Virus record (IMG/VR): IMGVR_UViG_3300002161_000012
Location: 8,187-37,951 of that record
DNA length: 29,765 bases
DNA from: a virus
Direction: 5' to 3' (one strand)
The stretch's first letter is position 1, and each line of letters starts with the position of its first letter. Below the pieces are notes generated by a model. That model had not been told where the DNA came from and made no database searches. It saw only the letters and a list, made by a program, of their open reading frames with translations. Below are positions 1-7,157 of the stretch, piece by piece. The position numbers and the translations under genes were made by a program.

Positions 1-407
1 TCAACCAAAGTGTTTGTATCAAAACTCAAAGTAACTGAAACGTCGTCACCCCAAGCACCTTTTGAAGATGCTTGCAAAGTAAACAAAGTTGATGATCCAG
101 AAGCACCAGTTACTGTACCTGTGTACGCAACTGTAGATGCAACGGCGGTGGTGTCAATTACACGTGAAACATAAGCGTCACGACCACCGTTTGCAAAGTA
201 ATGGTAAACAGCATAACCAAGGTCGTAACCTTGTGCCAATTCACCAAACTTTGCCTTGTAGTCATTCCACGAGGTAATGAGGGTTGGAACAGCAGGACCA
301 CGCTCTGCGGTACCGACAAATGCGGCAGCCGTTGTAGCGGTGCGTGGGCTGATGTTGCTTGTAAATGGAGTCTCACGTACGTAGACTCCTGGGCGTTCGT
401 ATGCCAT
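1..407 (-). CDS. Contractile tail sheath protein, N-terminal part
   Basis: This is the N-terminal 135 codons of a tail sheath subunit; the rest lies beyond the left edge of the window. The protein begins MAYERPGVYVRE, the hallmark opening of sheath proteins, where a 'PGVY..E' strand is involved in subunit-to-subunit linking. It continues with a segment containing AAFVGTAERGP and SWNDYKAKFGE, then a stretch ending in YHYFANGG, all typical of sheath domain I (AFVG..rGp, s..~f...FG, v..fF.NGG). The start at 407 has a good ribosome site (AGGAG, five bases upstream). Sheath subunits polymerise around the tail tube and contract to drive it through the host envelope. This gene is the main evidence for myovirus morphology. 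It follows four neck genes, the usual order. Confidence is high despite truncation. Confidence 0.93.
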   Translation of the reverse strand, partial: MAYERPGVYVRETPFTSNISPRTATTAAAFVGTAERGPAVPTLITSWNDYKAKFGELAQGYDLGYAVYHYFANGGRDAYVSRVIDTTAVASTVAYTGTVTGASGSSTLFTLQASSKGAWGDDVSVTLSFDTNTLV

Positions 408-444
408 TTTTACTCCTAAATCAAAGGTGACAGGGTTTCAATAA

Positions 445-1080
445 TTAATTCGTCTGTTCAAGTGTAGTTGATACAGACGTTACTTTCTTGAGGCCGATTA
501 GTGCAGACGTTGGTAGTTCCGACGTCATTTGTAGTGTGTATACCTTACGGAAGATACGCTTTCTGTAGCCCGCTTCAGGGTCAAGAAGGTCTGCTGTAGA
601 CCAATCTAGTAGGTCCAAACGACGAGAGGTTCCGTCTGCCTCAATGTTGATTGAACTGTACCTAAAGGGGATAACTGTAGTTAACATCTGGGTGGCTATT
701 TGTCGGTCATGTATGGCGCTTCTTGTAAACGTAGAAACTTGATATAAAAGATCTATTGGGGTAAACTCAGTAGTTTTGTATGAGTCAAATCCTTCAATAT
801 TTGGGGAACTAGCGGAAGAGGTGCTAGGCCAATAGTCAATATTGTTGGGATGCCCCGTACGGTGAGTATCTAAGAAGTTCTCAGAATGCTGACGGTTCTT
901 TGCATGCACAATGTCAATTAGTTCAATTGTGATGAAAGGGTAGTAGCGTTCTGTTTCACCTTCTGGGTATCGGAAGAACACTTGAACTGGGCGTGAGGCA
1001 TCACGGTCGTCACTGACGGTAAGACCTGTAAACAACTTTTTGATTGCCTCGTCTTCGGCAAAGAGGAACCCAGTCTTCAT
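445..1080 (-). CDS. Putative neck / tail terminator protein (211 aa)
   Basis: I do not recognise the family with certainty. The protein starts MKTGFLFAEDEAIKKLF and has a motif RYPEGETERYYPFITIELIDI near residues 38-58, an arrangement I associate with neck or tail-completion proteins of contractile phages. It has no signal peptide, membrane helix or cysteine cluster. It sits immediately before the sheath gene in transcription order and overlaps the gene before it by four bases (ATGA), which suggests translational coupling. By position it could be the tail terminator that caps the tube and sheath and joins the tail to the head. The gene assignment is strong; the role is inferred from position. 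Confidence 0.6.
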   Translation of the reverse strand: MKTGFLFAEDEAIKKLFTGLTVSDDRDASRPVQVFFRYPEGETERYYPFITIELIDIVHAKNRQHSENFLDTHRTGHPNNIDYWPSTSSASSPNIEGFDSYKTTEFTPIDLLYQVSTFTRSAIHDRQIATQMLTTVIPFRYSSINIEADGTSRRLDLLDWSTADLLDPEAGYRKRIFRKVYTLQMTSELPTSALIGLKKVTSVSTTLEQTN

Positions 1081-1457
1081 ACTTTTAAGCCTTTACTGAT
1101 TACCTTTTCAATGGTCTTTGTCATAGCGTCAGCGTCACGAACCACAGATTTGCGCAAGAGTGCCCGTGCTGTAGAGGTAGGTCCGCCGTACTCTGCTTCA
1201 ACGACCTCAGCCCCTGATGCCGTAACTTCAAACCTATTATTGTTAACGTTGTACGTGACTGACACATCAGCAGAAATACCTTGATCTGCATAGGTACGTC
1301 GTAACCTGTCTTCCTCTTCTTGAGCGGCGGCATATAAAGCCGATGCTACGAGTTTGGGAAAGTTGAGCGTAGTAGACATCATGTTCTTAAGAACCCAAGG
1401 TTCTCCAGATATAAAGTCACTAGAACTTGAGGGTATAGGGGCATCAAAGCCAGGCAT
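1077..1457 (-). CDS. Putative head-tail joining protein, HK97-gp10-like (126 aa)
   Basis: A small alpha/beta protein. The middle segment (VSVTYNVNNNRFEVTASG, about residues 65-82) reads as two strands. It is followed by VVEAEYGGPTSTARALLRKS, which resembles the 'vEyG....r' region of HK97-gp10-like head-tail joining proteins, and by an amphipathic C-terminal helix. The start at 1457 is preceded by a strong AAGGAG ribosome site. Its stop overlaps the next start by four bases. Its place between the connector genes and the sheath fits a neck role. The fold match is by eye only, so the family is tentative. Confidence 0.5.
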   Translation of the reverse strand: MPGFDAPIPSSSSDFISGEPWVLKNMMSTTLNFPKLVASALYAAAQEEEDRLRRTYADQGISADVSVTYNVNNNRFEVTASGAEVVEAEYGGPTSTARALLRKSVVRDADAMTKTIEKVISKGLKV

Positions 1458-1520
1458 TGGCTTCTCCTTAAGTTCTAGGCGTTGGACCTCTTGGCGCTCA
1501 CCAAGATTGCTTTAAGTTTA

Positions 1521-2057
1521 TCAAATACTAGGCAACGCTGTAGGCCAAGGAAGGTTTTGCACACCCATTGCGGTTGGACCTGGGTCAAAAGGCATTTCTT
1601 GGTTGATGTAAACCTCAATACCTTCAACGACTACAAGGACGTCATCACGTAAGCGTCCACGAACACGGTATGTAGCAAGACTAAAATAACGACCGTCATA
1701 CAAGAACATATCGTTTAGATGCTTCTGGTATTCAAAAGGATCGGTCACCCCAGCGGTTCTAAAGTCCTCAATGGATGCCACAAAGTTAGTGAGTTCCACA
1801 GGCTGACGACCTTCAGGAATGGCTCGTTTCTGGTCTTCAGTTTCCGTAATCATCAATACGGGAATAGTCACACCCGACTTGTACTTGCGTCCGTTAGGTC
1901 CTGCTATGCCTTCGTCGTATACGTCATCGTATAGTGACCCAGCGCTGGCTGGAGTAGTGGCTGTTAGGTATTCAAACCAGACCACCGTCTCACCATAGTT
2001 TCTGGTGTATTCACGGTAATGGCGGCGAATACTATTTAGTTCACGCCGAAGATCCAT
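1521..2057 (-). CDS. Putative neck / connector protein (178 aa)
   Basis: The protein starts MDLRRELNSIRRHYREYTRNYGETVVWFEY, a charged helix followed by beta-rich sequence (KSGVTIPVLMITETED, DVLVVVEGIEVYINQE). It has no recognisable catalytic motif. The start overlaps the stop of the preceding gene by one base (TAATG). A 63-base gap to the next gene contains a weak 5-bp inverted repeat (cttgg/ccaag, 1490-1505). It lies in the cluster of head-completion genes between capsid and sheath, so a connector or stopper function is plausible. I cannot name the family. Confidence 0.5.
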   Translation of the reverse strand: MDLRRELNSIRRHYREYTRNYGETVVWFEYLTATTPASAGSLYDDVYDEGIAGPNGRKYKSGVTIPVLMITETEDQKRAIPEGRQPVELTNFVASIEDFRTAGVTDPFEYQKHLNDMFLYDGRYFSLATYRVRGRLRDDVLVVVEGIEVYINQEMPFDPGPTAMGVQNLPWPTALPSI

Positions 2058-2869
2058 TAGATGTATGTGTTATTCGTGTAGCCCGTTGGGGGATCCATGT
2101 CAATGTATACATCTTCACGCAACTTATCCAGTGGGTCTTCCTCAAGTTGAATAACTTCTTTGTCTTGATTTGGGAAGATGCGCTCAATTGGACCGTACTC
2201 ACCAAGTTCTTTAGCCTTAAAGATTGGTACATAACGGTTAGTTGTGCGGGATACACGGCGTAGATTAAATATTTCAATTCTGTCAACACCAATGTTAAGC
2301 GCACGAGCCTGTGACTGATACTGACCAGTCCAATAGGCAAGGAGGCTTTGTACCATGCGGAAACGCTGGCTGGCTGGGATATGAATGGACTCAGAGGTCA
2401 TAACGTCAATGTCACGGCTGAACTCAGACATCAAAGCACCTAGGGCTTCTACGATGGTGCCAATACCAATCGTTTCAATGATAAGCGCAGACATGTTCTC
2501 AAGAGGTATTTCAAGACTGAAAGTGTGCTGAGAAATAGCCTGCTTGGCATAGAACTCAAGGTCTTGTGGGGACACCCATTCGTAGTGGTACCCCTCAACC
2601 ATAATCTTTGCTCCTGATGCAGGGGTAGAAGCAAGGCGGAGAATGCCGTTACGGCTGTCTAGTGAATACTGAGACGATGTTAGTTCAGTTACAGAAGCAC
2701 CAACGTTTGTGGCAATCCACATGGTGCTGGTGTCAATGTTAGGCTGACCTAACTCGTAGGTACGCCCAACAGCGTCAAAAGAGACCTGAAAGAACTTTGG
2801 AAAGTCCCGCAAGTAGTTTCTGGCTACCGTGGTAACCTCATCCATGATCTGCTGTGAGTAGATAGCCAT
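2057..2869 (-). CDS. Putative head-tail adaptor / neck protein (270 aa)
   Basis: The protein opens with MAIYSQQIMDEVTTVARNYLRDFPKFFQ and moves into a beta-rich segment. The middle (about residues 90-200) is strongly helical and the last 70 residues are charged and loop-rich (FNLRRVSRTTNRYVPIF, then EDPLDKLREDVYIDMDPP). The length and layout resemble large neck proteins of contractile-tailed phages that bind below the portal, but no signature motif confirms it. The ribosome site at the start is weak. It is followed by a TAATG overlap with the next gene, placing it in the same coupled neck operon. Confidence 0.5.
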   Translation of the reverse strand: MAIYSQQIMDEVTTVARNYLRDFPKFFQVSFDAVGRTYELGQPNIDTSTMWIATNVGASVTELTSSQYSLDSRNGILRLASTPASGAKIMVEGYHYEWVSPQDLEFYAKQAISQHTFSLEIPLENMSALIIETIGIGTIVEALGALMSEFSRDIDVMTSESIHIPASQRFRMVQSLLAYWTGQYQSQARALNIGVDRIEIFNLRRVSRTTNRYVPIFKAKELGEYGPIERIFPNQDKEVIQLEEDPLDKLREDVYIDMDPPTGYTNNTYI

Positions 2870-2888
2870 GCTTACAGTTTACTTCAAA

Positions 2889-3044
2889 TTACTGATCGCC
2901 TGAGCCTGCGCCAGGGACAGTGTCTCTGTAGGGCTGATTTACCTCTGGTTGTTGTTCTCTGTGGCGATGGGACATAACGCCCAACACTCTGGTGATGTCG
3001 GCAACGGTGCCCGTTGGTTTAGGGATAGGACGTTCAGTTGTCAT
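2889..3044 (-). CDS. Small unknown protein (51 aa)
   Basis: A short gene that is easy to miss. It starts MTTERPIPKPTGTVADITRVLG and ends VPGAGSGDQ. The start at 3044 has a good ribosome site (GGAGAA, a few bases upstream), and its ATG overlaps the TGA of the preceding gene (ATGA, 3041-3044). It fills what would otherwise be a 170-base gap in a compact operon. It is proline- and charge-rich with one predicted helix (ADITRVLGVMSHRHREQQ). The function is unknown. Position suggests a minor virion or assembly protein. The gene call rests on coupling, ribosome site and gap filling. Confidence 0.6.
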   Translation of the reverse strand: MTTERPIPKPTGTVADITRVLGVMSHRHREQQPEVNQPYRDTVPGAGSGDQ

Positions 3045-3346
3045 TTATTCTCCATCACCTGTCTGTATTGGGGCCAAGGACCAGATATAAAAGAAATGTA
3101 TTGGGTTGCTGAAGATATGTAGGCATTGATTTTTGGAGAATGAAAGTTCATTTTCATCTCAAAGGCATCAAGTTGATCTTTAAAAGCAGACGCCATCCCT
3201 TGTTGAATAGCCTTATATAAATCATTTAAAAAGTTAGGATTAGCGTAGGCAATATCTAAAAGCACAGGAATATCCTGAAGGGTTACTAACTGGTCTTTCC
3301 ACTTAGTAATTGGACCAACCGTTGTTTCAATAATCTCGTAATCCAT
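3041..3346 (-). CDS. Unknown protein in the neck region (about 101 aa)
   Basis: The protein starts MDYEIIETTVGPITKWKDQLVTLQD and is mostly helical, with PVLLDIAYANPNFLNDLYKAIQQG and a methionine-rich stretch FEMKMNF. I recognise no family. The frame is open upstream to 3415, but that extension reads against the zinc-ribbon gene at 3349-3501. Two starts are realistic: ATG at 3355, which overlaps the stop of that gene and sits only two bases from AGGA, and ATG at 3346, eleven bases from AGGA. I chose 3346, but the 5' end is uncertain by three codons. It is coupled to the following 51-aa gene by an ATGA overlap. Confidence 0.6.
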   Translation of the reverse strand: MDYEIIETTVGPITKWKDQLVTLQDIPVLLDIAYANPNFLNDLYKAIQQGMASAFKDQLDAFEMKMNFHSPKINAYISSATQYISFISGPWPQYRQVMENK

Positions 3347-3348
3347 AT

Positions 3349-3501
3349 TTACCATTTTCCTATTGGGCACTTTGACCCTTTGAGTTGTGCTTTTACTTTC
3401 ATGAAGCAACCACATTCTTTACAAGTAAAGGTGGGTTTGAATAACCTTGGGCATTCTTTACAGATGTCCAAACGTTCTTCTGCTGTTAGTTGTGTTTCCA
3501 T
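3349..3501 (-). CDS. Small zinc-ribbon protein (50 aa), DUF6171-like
   Basis: The protein opens METQLTAEERLDICKECPRL and continues with TCKECGCFMKVKAQLKGSKCP, ending GKW. It has two CxxC knuckles (CKEC near residue 14 and CKECGC near residue 28) and a further Cys before the C-terminal PIGKW. This pattern matches the small zinc-binding proteins grouped as DUF6171, common in phage structural regions and of unknown function. The ATG at 3501 lies two bases after the stop of the preceding gene, whose last codons (TTT GGA TAA) supply a GGA ribosome site. The stop overlaps the alternative start of the next gene. Zinc binding is inferred from cysteine spacing. Confidence 0.75.
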   Translation of the reverse strand: METQLTAEERLDICKECPRLFKPTFTCKECGCFMKVKAQLKGSKCPIGKW

Positions 3502-3503
3502 TT

Positions 3504-4517
3504 TTATCCAAAGTAGTAGAAGTCATCAATTCGTGAACCCTGATTACGTGAAGCAGGTGCCAATATAATACCGTGGTTATCCGCTACAAGTGGGCTAACC
3601 GCTGTGTGGCTAAACGAAACATTTAAACCGTTACGAACACCACTAAGTGTCAACTGGTTTTCGTTAGTTACAACAGACAAAGTATTAATGTAAGTACCGT
3701 CAGTTAAGTCAGTACCATGCTCTTGTGTAGCAACAACAGACACGGTTCCCGCAACCTTTTTGATCAATTTCATTGTGTACGTATACGTAGTGGTGTTGGC
3801 AGTAGCAAGAGTTGCAGCGTACGTGTAATCAGTTGTAAGGGTTCCATAAACAGGACCGCAACCTGGGGCTTGGTACGTGTACGGAGGGCACCAAAACACT
3901 GGATAATAATAACAAAGGTCTCCGTCTTTATAAGACCCCCCTGAACCAAGACAGTTACCAACACCAGGAACTACGTCTAGATAACAATTCCCATCAGACG
4001 CAAGGTAACCATCACATGGCTGGCAGTTGTCGTTACAGGTACAGTCACCACTAGCGGCGTCAATGGTGTAGTCATAGGCATGGTTGTTTACACAACCATC
4101 TCCGTTTGTGTAAAAACGAATGTATTGTTCAGTTACTGTGTTGTAGCAGGTAGTTCCTGAAAGGTAACCACCTTGAGGGCATGTGTAGTAAGAATAAGAA
4201 CCAGTAGTCGTAGTGCTGTCACTAACTAATGCCCACCAGTTATTGGTGTCTTGCACCCAGAAGGCAACACCAAACCCAGCCTTGTTATCTCCGTTAGTTG
4301 CCCGTAAAGACACATTGTATTTTTGAGAGTCAAAAGTTGCTATTGGGTATAAAGAAGCAGAGGTAGCGGTGTAGGCAGTGTTGGTATCAATTACCCAATC
4401 ACCCGTAATCTCAGTCCATTCAACATCTGTAGTGCTAAGGCTAGACGTGTTAGCACGGTTAAATGTTTCTAAGAAAGGGTTTACTGACCTAGACGATTCA
4501 ACGATTCCTGGAATCAT
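3504..4517 (-). CDS. Virion surface protein: beta-sandwich split by a 12-cysteine insertion (337 aa)
   Basis: Residues 13-105 look like the first half of a concanavalin/LamG-type jelly-roll (FNRANTSSLS, WTEITGDWVID, GFGVAFWVQDTNNWWALVSDS). Residues 235-337 read as the second half, ending in RNQGSRIDDFYYFG, a common jelly-roll end. Between them is an insertion of about 110 residues with twelve cysteines, at 113, 124, 142, 159, 161, 165, 168, 178, 189, 202, 210 and 220; no cysteine lies elsewhere. Parts repeat a pattern C..GGYLSGTTCY, C.GYLASDGNCY, CLGSGGSYKDGDLCY. The even count suggests disulfides or metal sites. The gene lies between capsid and neck genes, so a head fibre or decoration protein that binds glycans is my inference. 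There is no clear ribosome site before the start; it may be coupled to the gene six bases upstream. Confidence 0.7.
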   Translation of the reverse strand: MIPGIVESSRSVNPFLETFNRANTSSLSTTDVEWTEITGDWVIDTNTAYTATSASLYPIATFDSQKYNVSLRATNGDNKAGFGVAFWVQDTNNWWALVSDSTTTTGSYSYYTCPQGGYLSGTTCYNTVTEQYIRFYTNGDGCVNNHAYDYTIDAASGDCTCNDNCQPCDGYLASDGNCYLDVVPGVGNCLGSGGSYKDGDLCYYYPVFWCPPYTYQAPGCGPVYGTLTTDYTYAATLATANTTTYTYTMKLIKKVAGTVSVVATQEHGTDLTDGTYINTLSVVTNENQLTLSGVRNGLNVSFSHTAVSPLVADNHGIILAPASRNQGSRIDDFYYFG

Positions 4518-4523
4518 CAGAGG

Positions 4524-5696
4524 CTACGCAGTCAAGTTGCCGATAAGAACCCACGTGTTGGTACCACGATTAATCAAAGTGGCCCCAGCCCATTGCGCTT
4601 TTAGTGTTCTTTTGTTACCTTCTGCACTCACAGTAACACCTGTGTCACCTTGAATAGTGACACGGTAGGTGTTAGAGGAGGTTTGAAGAAGGTCAATATG
4701 ATCACCGTCAGCAAAACCAGTTCCTGGAACGGTTACGGTAATGTCTGCACTAGTTGCACTTAACTCCACCAACTTACCTACATCAGAAGTAGACACTGTG
4801 TAGTTTCCAGTAGTTGTTGAACGAGTAGAGTTAAAACCTGCACGTGGCGCTCCAGTAGCAAGTTTGGCAACAGTGATGGCACCATCAGCAATCTTTCCAG
4901 TCGCCACAGATGTGTTGTCTAATGCAGACCCTGGGATGTTTGTAAGAGATGCGCCTGATCCTGAGAAGGTAGTTGCCGTAATAGTTCCTGCTGTAAAGTT
5001 ACCGCTACCATCACGTTGTACTAAAGCATTAGCCGTATTGGCTGAAGCCATTGCTACGTATGTAGCGAGGTTTACCCATGATGAAGCACCAGTCTTTACG
5101 TAGATCTGTGATTGACCATTATTTGACGGGCTAGTCGTGTTTAAATAAACATCTCCAACATTTCCAAGACTGCCTGCTGGTGCACCGCTTGCAGAACGGG
5201 TTAGAGAAGTAAGATCAAAAATGCGCTTATCTACAAGGAGTTCAGTGGTGTAGGTGGTGTTAAAAGTGTTCTTTACATACACCGCATACAGCGGGATTTG
5301 AGTGTCTGGAAGCGTTGGGAATACTGGGTTTGTACTACTTGCAGTACCTGATACTACGGCGTATTGAAAGGTACCACCGTTGTTATAAGCAACAATTAAA
5401 TCAAAGCGAGCATCGCTGTTAACCTCAGCAAGGGGGACGATAACTGTGCCACTAGCGATAGTGCTATACACTCCATCAATGCGAACCTCTGAAGCAGCAA
5501 GTACTACGTTGAGATAAGCGGGCGTAGGGTTACCTGACGCCGTTGTAACAGAGGTATAGCCACCACCACTAAGTACCGCATCACGGCGGTCAGATAATGA
5601 CGAGAAGTCAAGTGAGTCTGGTTCTGCTTGATCCAGCGATGCAATGATCCCACCAACTGCATAGTCGGTTGCATTGGGGACTGTAAAACCAGCCAT
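4524..5696 (-). CDS. Fibre-like virion protein between capsid and neck genes (390 aa)
   Basis: The N-terminal half (to about residue 170) is a beta-rich domain with RFDLIVAYNNGGTFQYAVVSG and TQIPLYAVYVKN, a pattern seen in baseplate- or head-attached fibre N-termini. The middle carries the classic fibre linker: VGDVYLNTTSPSNNGQSQIYVKT, NALVQRDGSGNFTAGTITA, SGSGASLTNIPGSALDN and VATGKIADGAITVAKLATG. The last 90 residues form a beta domain with ITVTVPGTGFADGDHIDLLQ and end NTWVLIGNLTA. The start at 5696 has a good GAGG ribosome site. It is placed right after the capsid gene and one small protein, unlike the main fibre cluster beyond 17900, so it may be a head fibre. The virion-fibre call is firm; the site of attachment is inferred. 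Confidence 0.75.
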   Translation of the reverse strand: MAGFTVPNATDYAVGGIIASLDQAEPDSLDFSSLSDRRDAVLSGGGYTSVTTASGNPTPAYLNVVLAASEVRIDGVYSTIASGTVIVPLAEVNSDARFDLIVAYNNGGTFQYAVVSGTASSTNPVFPTLPDTQIPLYAVYVKNTFNTTYTTELLVDKRIFDLTSLTRSASGAPAGSLGNVGDVYLNTTSPSNNGQSQIYVKTGASSWVNLATYVAMASANTANALVQRDGSGNFTAGTITATTFSGSGASLTNIPGSALDNTSVATGKIADGAITVAKLATGAPRAGFNSTRSTTTGNYTVSTSDVGKLVELSATSADITVTVPGTGFADGDHIDLLQTSSNTYRVTIQGDTGVTVSAEGNKRTLKAQWAGATLINRGTNTWVLIGNLTA

Positions 5697-5704
5697 TATT
5701 TACC

Positions 5705-5941
5705 TCAGAGAGTGTCGTAGATATTTCCGCTTTTGCGCAAATAATTGTAGAGGTCACGTGGAAGTGTGTAGCGTGAACCATCCTCAAAATTAAATGAATG
5801 CTGTCCCCAGAACATCGTCCATGTACCCTTCACACGGGCACTGATCGTGTCACTGTTAACAACAGTTGGCTGTACTTCTACAGCAGGTGCTTCGTCTGCT
5901 TCCACAGGTTCAGCAAAGATATTGGCTTTTTTTATTGCCAT
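5705..5941 (-). CDS. Small conserved-looking phage protein (78 aa)
   Basis: The protein starts MAIKKANIFAEPVEADEAPAV, with an acidic, alanine- and valine-rich N-terminal third that is probably flexible. A compact C-terminal domain follows with RVKGTWTMFWGQHSFNFEDG and LPRDLYNYLRKSGNIYDTL. The C-terminal part resembles short proteins found next to capsid genes in other phages, but I know no assigned function. The start is preceded by AGGAG. It is the first gene after the terminator-like hairpin downstream of the major capsid gene, so its expression may depend on readthrough. A capsid-cement or head-completion role is possible but unsupported. Confidence 0.6.
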   Translation of the reverse strand: MAIKKANIFAEPVEADEAPAVEVQPTVVNSDTISARVKGTWTMFWGQHSFNFEDGSRYTLPRDLYNYLRKSGNIYDTL

Positions 5942-5977
5942 TACATTCTCCTAGTTGTTTGAGTTAATTATGAGATA

Positions 5978-6001
5978 AAGGGCGGGGTTTCCCCCGCCCT
6001 T
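5978..6001 (-). terminator. Terminator-like hairpin after the major capsid gene
   Basis: A perfect 10-bp stem (aagggcgggg, 5978-5987, with ccccgccctt, 5992-6001) encloses a four-base loop. It lies in the gap between the stop of the capsid gene and the next gene. In the direction of transcription the stem ends in TTT and is followed by ATCTCATAATTAA, a weak U-tract. It could partly stop transcription so that capsid message exceeds the message for later genes, or stabilise the 3' end of that message. It is the strongest hairpin I found in the window. Confidence 0.65.
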
Positions 6002-6030
6002 ACACTCTACTTCATTTTTCTTCTAAGAAA

Positions 6031-7119
6031 TTAGAAGGAGTCGTTGATTGCTCCACCCTTGGTGTTGATCAATACTCGGGATTCGTGTGTAAGAACACCG
6101 AAGCCCCAGATTGCGTACCAAGCGAGACCATGCTCACGACCGAAGTCAATTACGCCACCGTCACGGAGTTCAACTGGCAGGGCAATTGCCTGACCGAATG
6201 CGTTGTCACCGATCATCATTGCGCTGTACGAAGTTTCAGTTGGATCCTGGTAACCAGCGGTTCCTGGAGCCAAGTCAACAATGTCCGTACCGCCCTTGAG
6301 TACTTGGGTGGTTTCAATGAACACTACGTCGTAAATACGACCGATTTCACCGAGCATGAAGTTTCCTGGAGCGGCATACTTCGTTACTTCAATGAACTCA
6401 GGCCAGTCACGGAGTGAACGTGCCTGTGCTGGGTGTACGAAGCAAACATAAGTGTCGCCAAGACGTGGGATGTTTTGACCTGCAAGTACTTCAACAGCGT
6501 CCTTAATGGTTGCTGGTGAGAGGTAGCCAGGAGCCGAAGCCGAACCTGCTGCCGAGTACTCGTAAGGAGCAATTGATCCACGGGTTGAACCGTTGGTCTT
6601 GCGACCAAAGACTACGTTTGGAGCAACTGCGGCACCGCCACCGAATGGAACGCCAGTGCTGTACAGCGTGTTGCGTGCCTGAACGTCCATGGACTGTGCC
6701 ATGTGACGACCGAGCAAGCGGCTGGACGATGCCATAACGTCATCAAACGAAGCGTTCAAGAGAAGTTCGGTTACTGCAACCGACTTACCTTGTTCTTTAA
6801 CGGTGATTTGGATCTGGGAAGCCGAGAGAGCCGATGGTTCCATGCGGACGCCTTCAACCAATTCTGAACCGTTAGCATCAACCGAAAGGTTGTTGTAACG
6901 CATGAAGTTAACAGTGAGACCTGGCATCACGCCGAGTTCGGTCTTCTTCACTGCGAACTGTTCAAAACGGAGTACTGGCATTGCTTGGAACAAGATTTCC
7001 TTGGACCAGATTTGCTGAATTGCGGGTGAAAGTGTTGAGTCACTTGAGTAACCAGTGGTCGTAATTGACCCTAGGTTTGCTCCTGTAACCGCACCACCTG
7101 TTGGGGCTGGAAAAGCCAT
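6031..7119 (-). CDS. Major capsid protein, N4-gp56-like family (362 aa)
   Basis: This protein builds the phage head. Diagnostic features of the N4-gp56-type capsid family are present: an N-terminal arm with SPAIQQIWSKEILFQA, then VLRFEQFAVKKTELGVMPG, VNFMRYNNLSVDANGSELVEG and a segment ending QGKSVAVTELLLNASFDD. The later part has YVCFVHPAQARSLRDWPEF, NFMLGEIGRIYDVVFIETTQ and a C-terminal WYAIWGFGVLTHESRVLINT. The usual family length is about 300-400 residues. A strong AGGAGG ribosome site precedes the start. It follows the portal and coiled-coil scaffold genes, the standard head-assembly order. No separate pro-region is evident. Confidence is high for function, good for family. Confidence 0.93.
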   Translation of the reverse strand: MAFPAPTGGAVTGANLGSITTTGYSSDSTLSPAIQQIWSKEILFQAMPVLRFEQFAVKKTELGVMPGLTVNFMRYNNLSVDANGSELVEGVRMEPSALSASQIQITVKEQGKSVAVTELLLNASFDDVMASSSRLLGRHMAQSMDVQARNTLYSTGVPFGGGAAVAPNVVFGRKTNGSTRGSIAPYEYSAAGSASAPGYLSPATIKDAVEVLAGQNIPRLGDTYVCFVHPAQARSLRDWPEFIEVTKYAAPGNFMLGEIGRIYDVVFIETTQVLKGGTDIVDLAPGTAGYQDPTETSYSAMMIGDNAFGQAIALPVELRDGGVIDFGREHGLAWYAIWGFGVLTHESRVLINTKGGAINDSF

Positions 7120-7124
7120 GTTCT

Positions 7125-7140
7125 AATCCTCCTAAGGATT
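7125..7140 (-). promoter_or_regulatory. Strong ribosome site of the capsid gene inside a small hairpin
   Basis: On the coding strand the sequence AATCCTTAGGAGGATT lies just before the capsid ATG. It contains a full AGGAGG ribosome site six bases before the start. The outer bases AATCC and GGATT can pair across a six-base loop, partly covering the site. The strength of the site fits a highly made capsid protein. Whether the 5-bp stem matters is unknown. Confidence 0.5.
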
Positions 7141-7157
7141 AATGGTTGTTATAGGTT

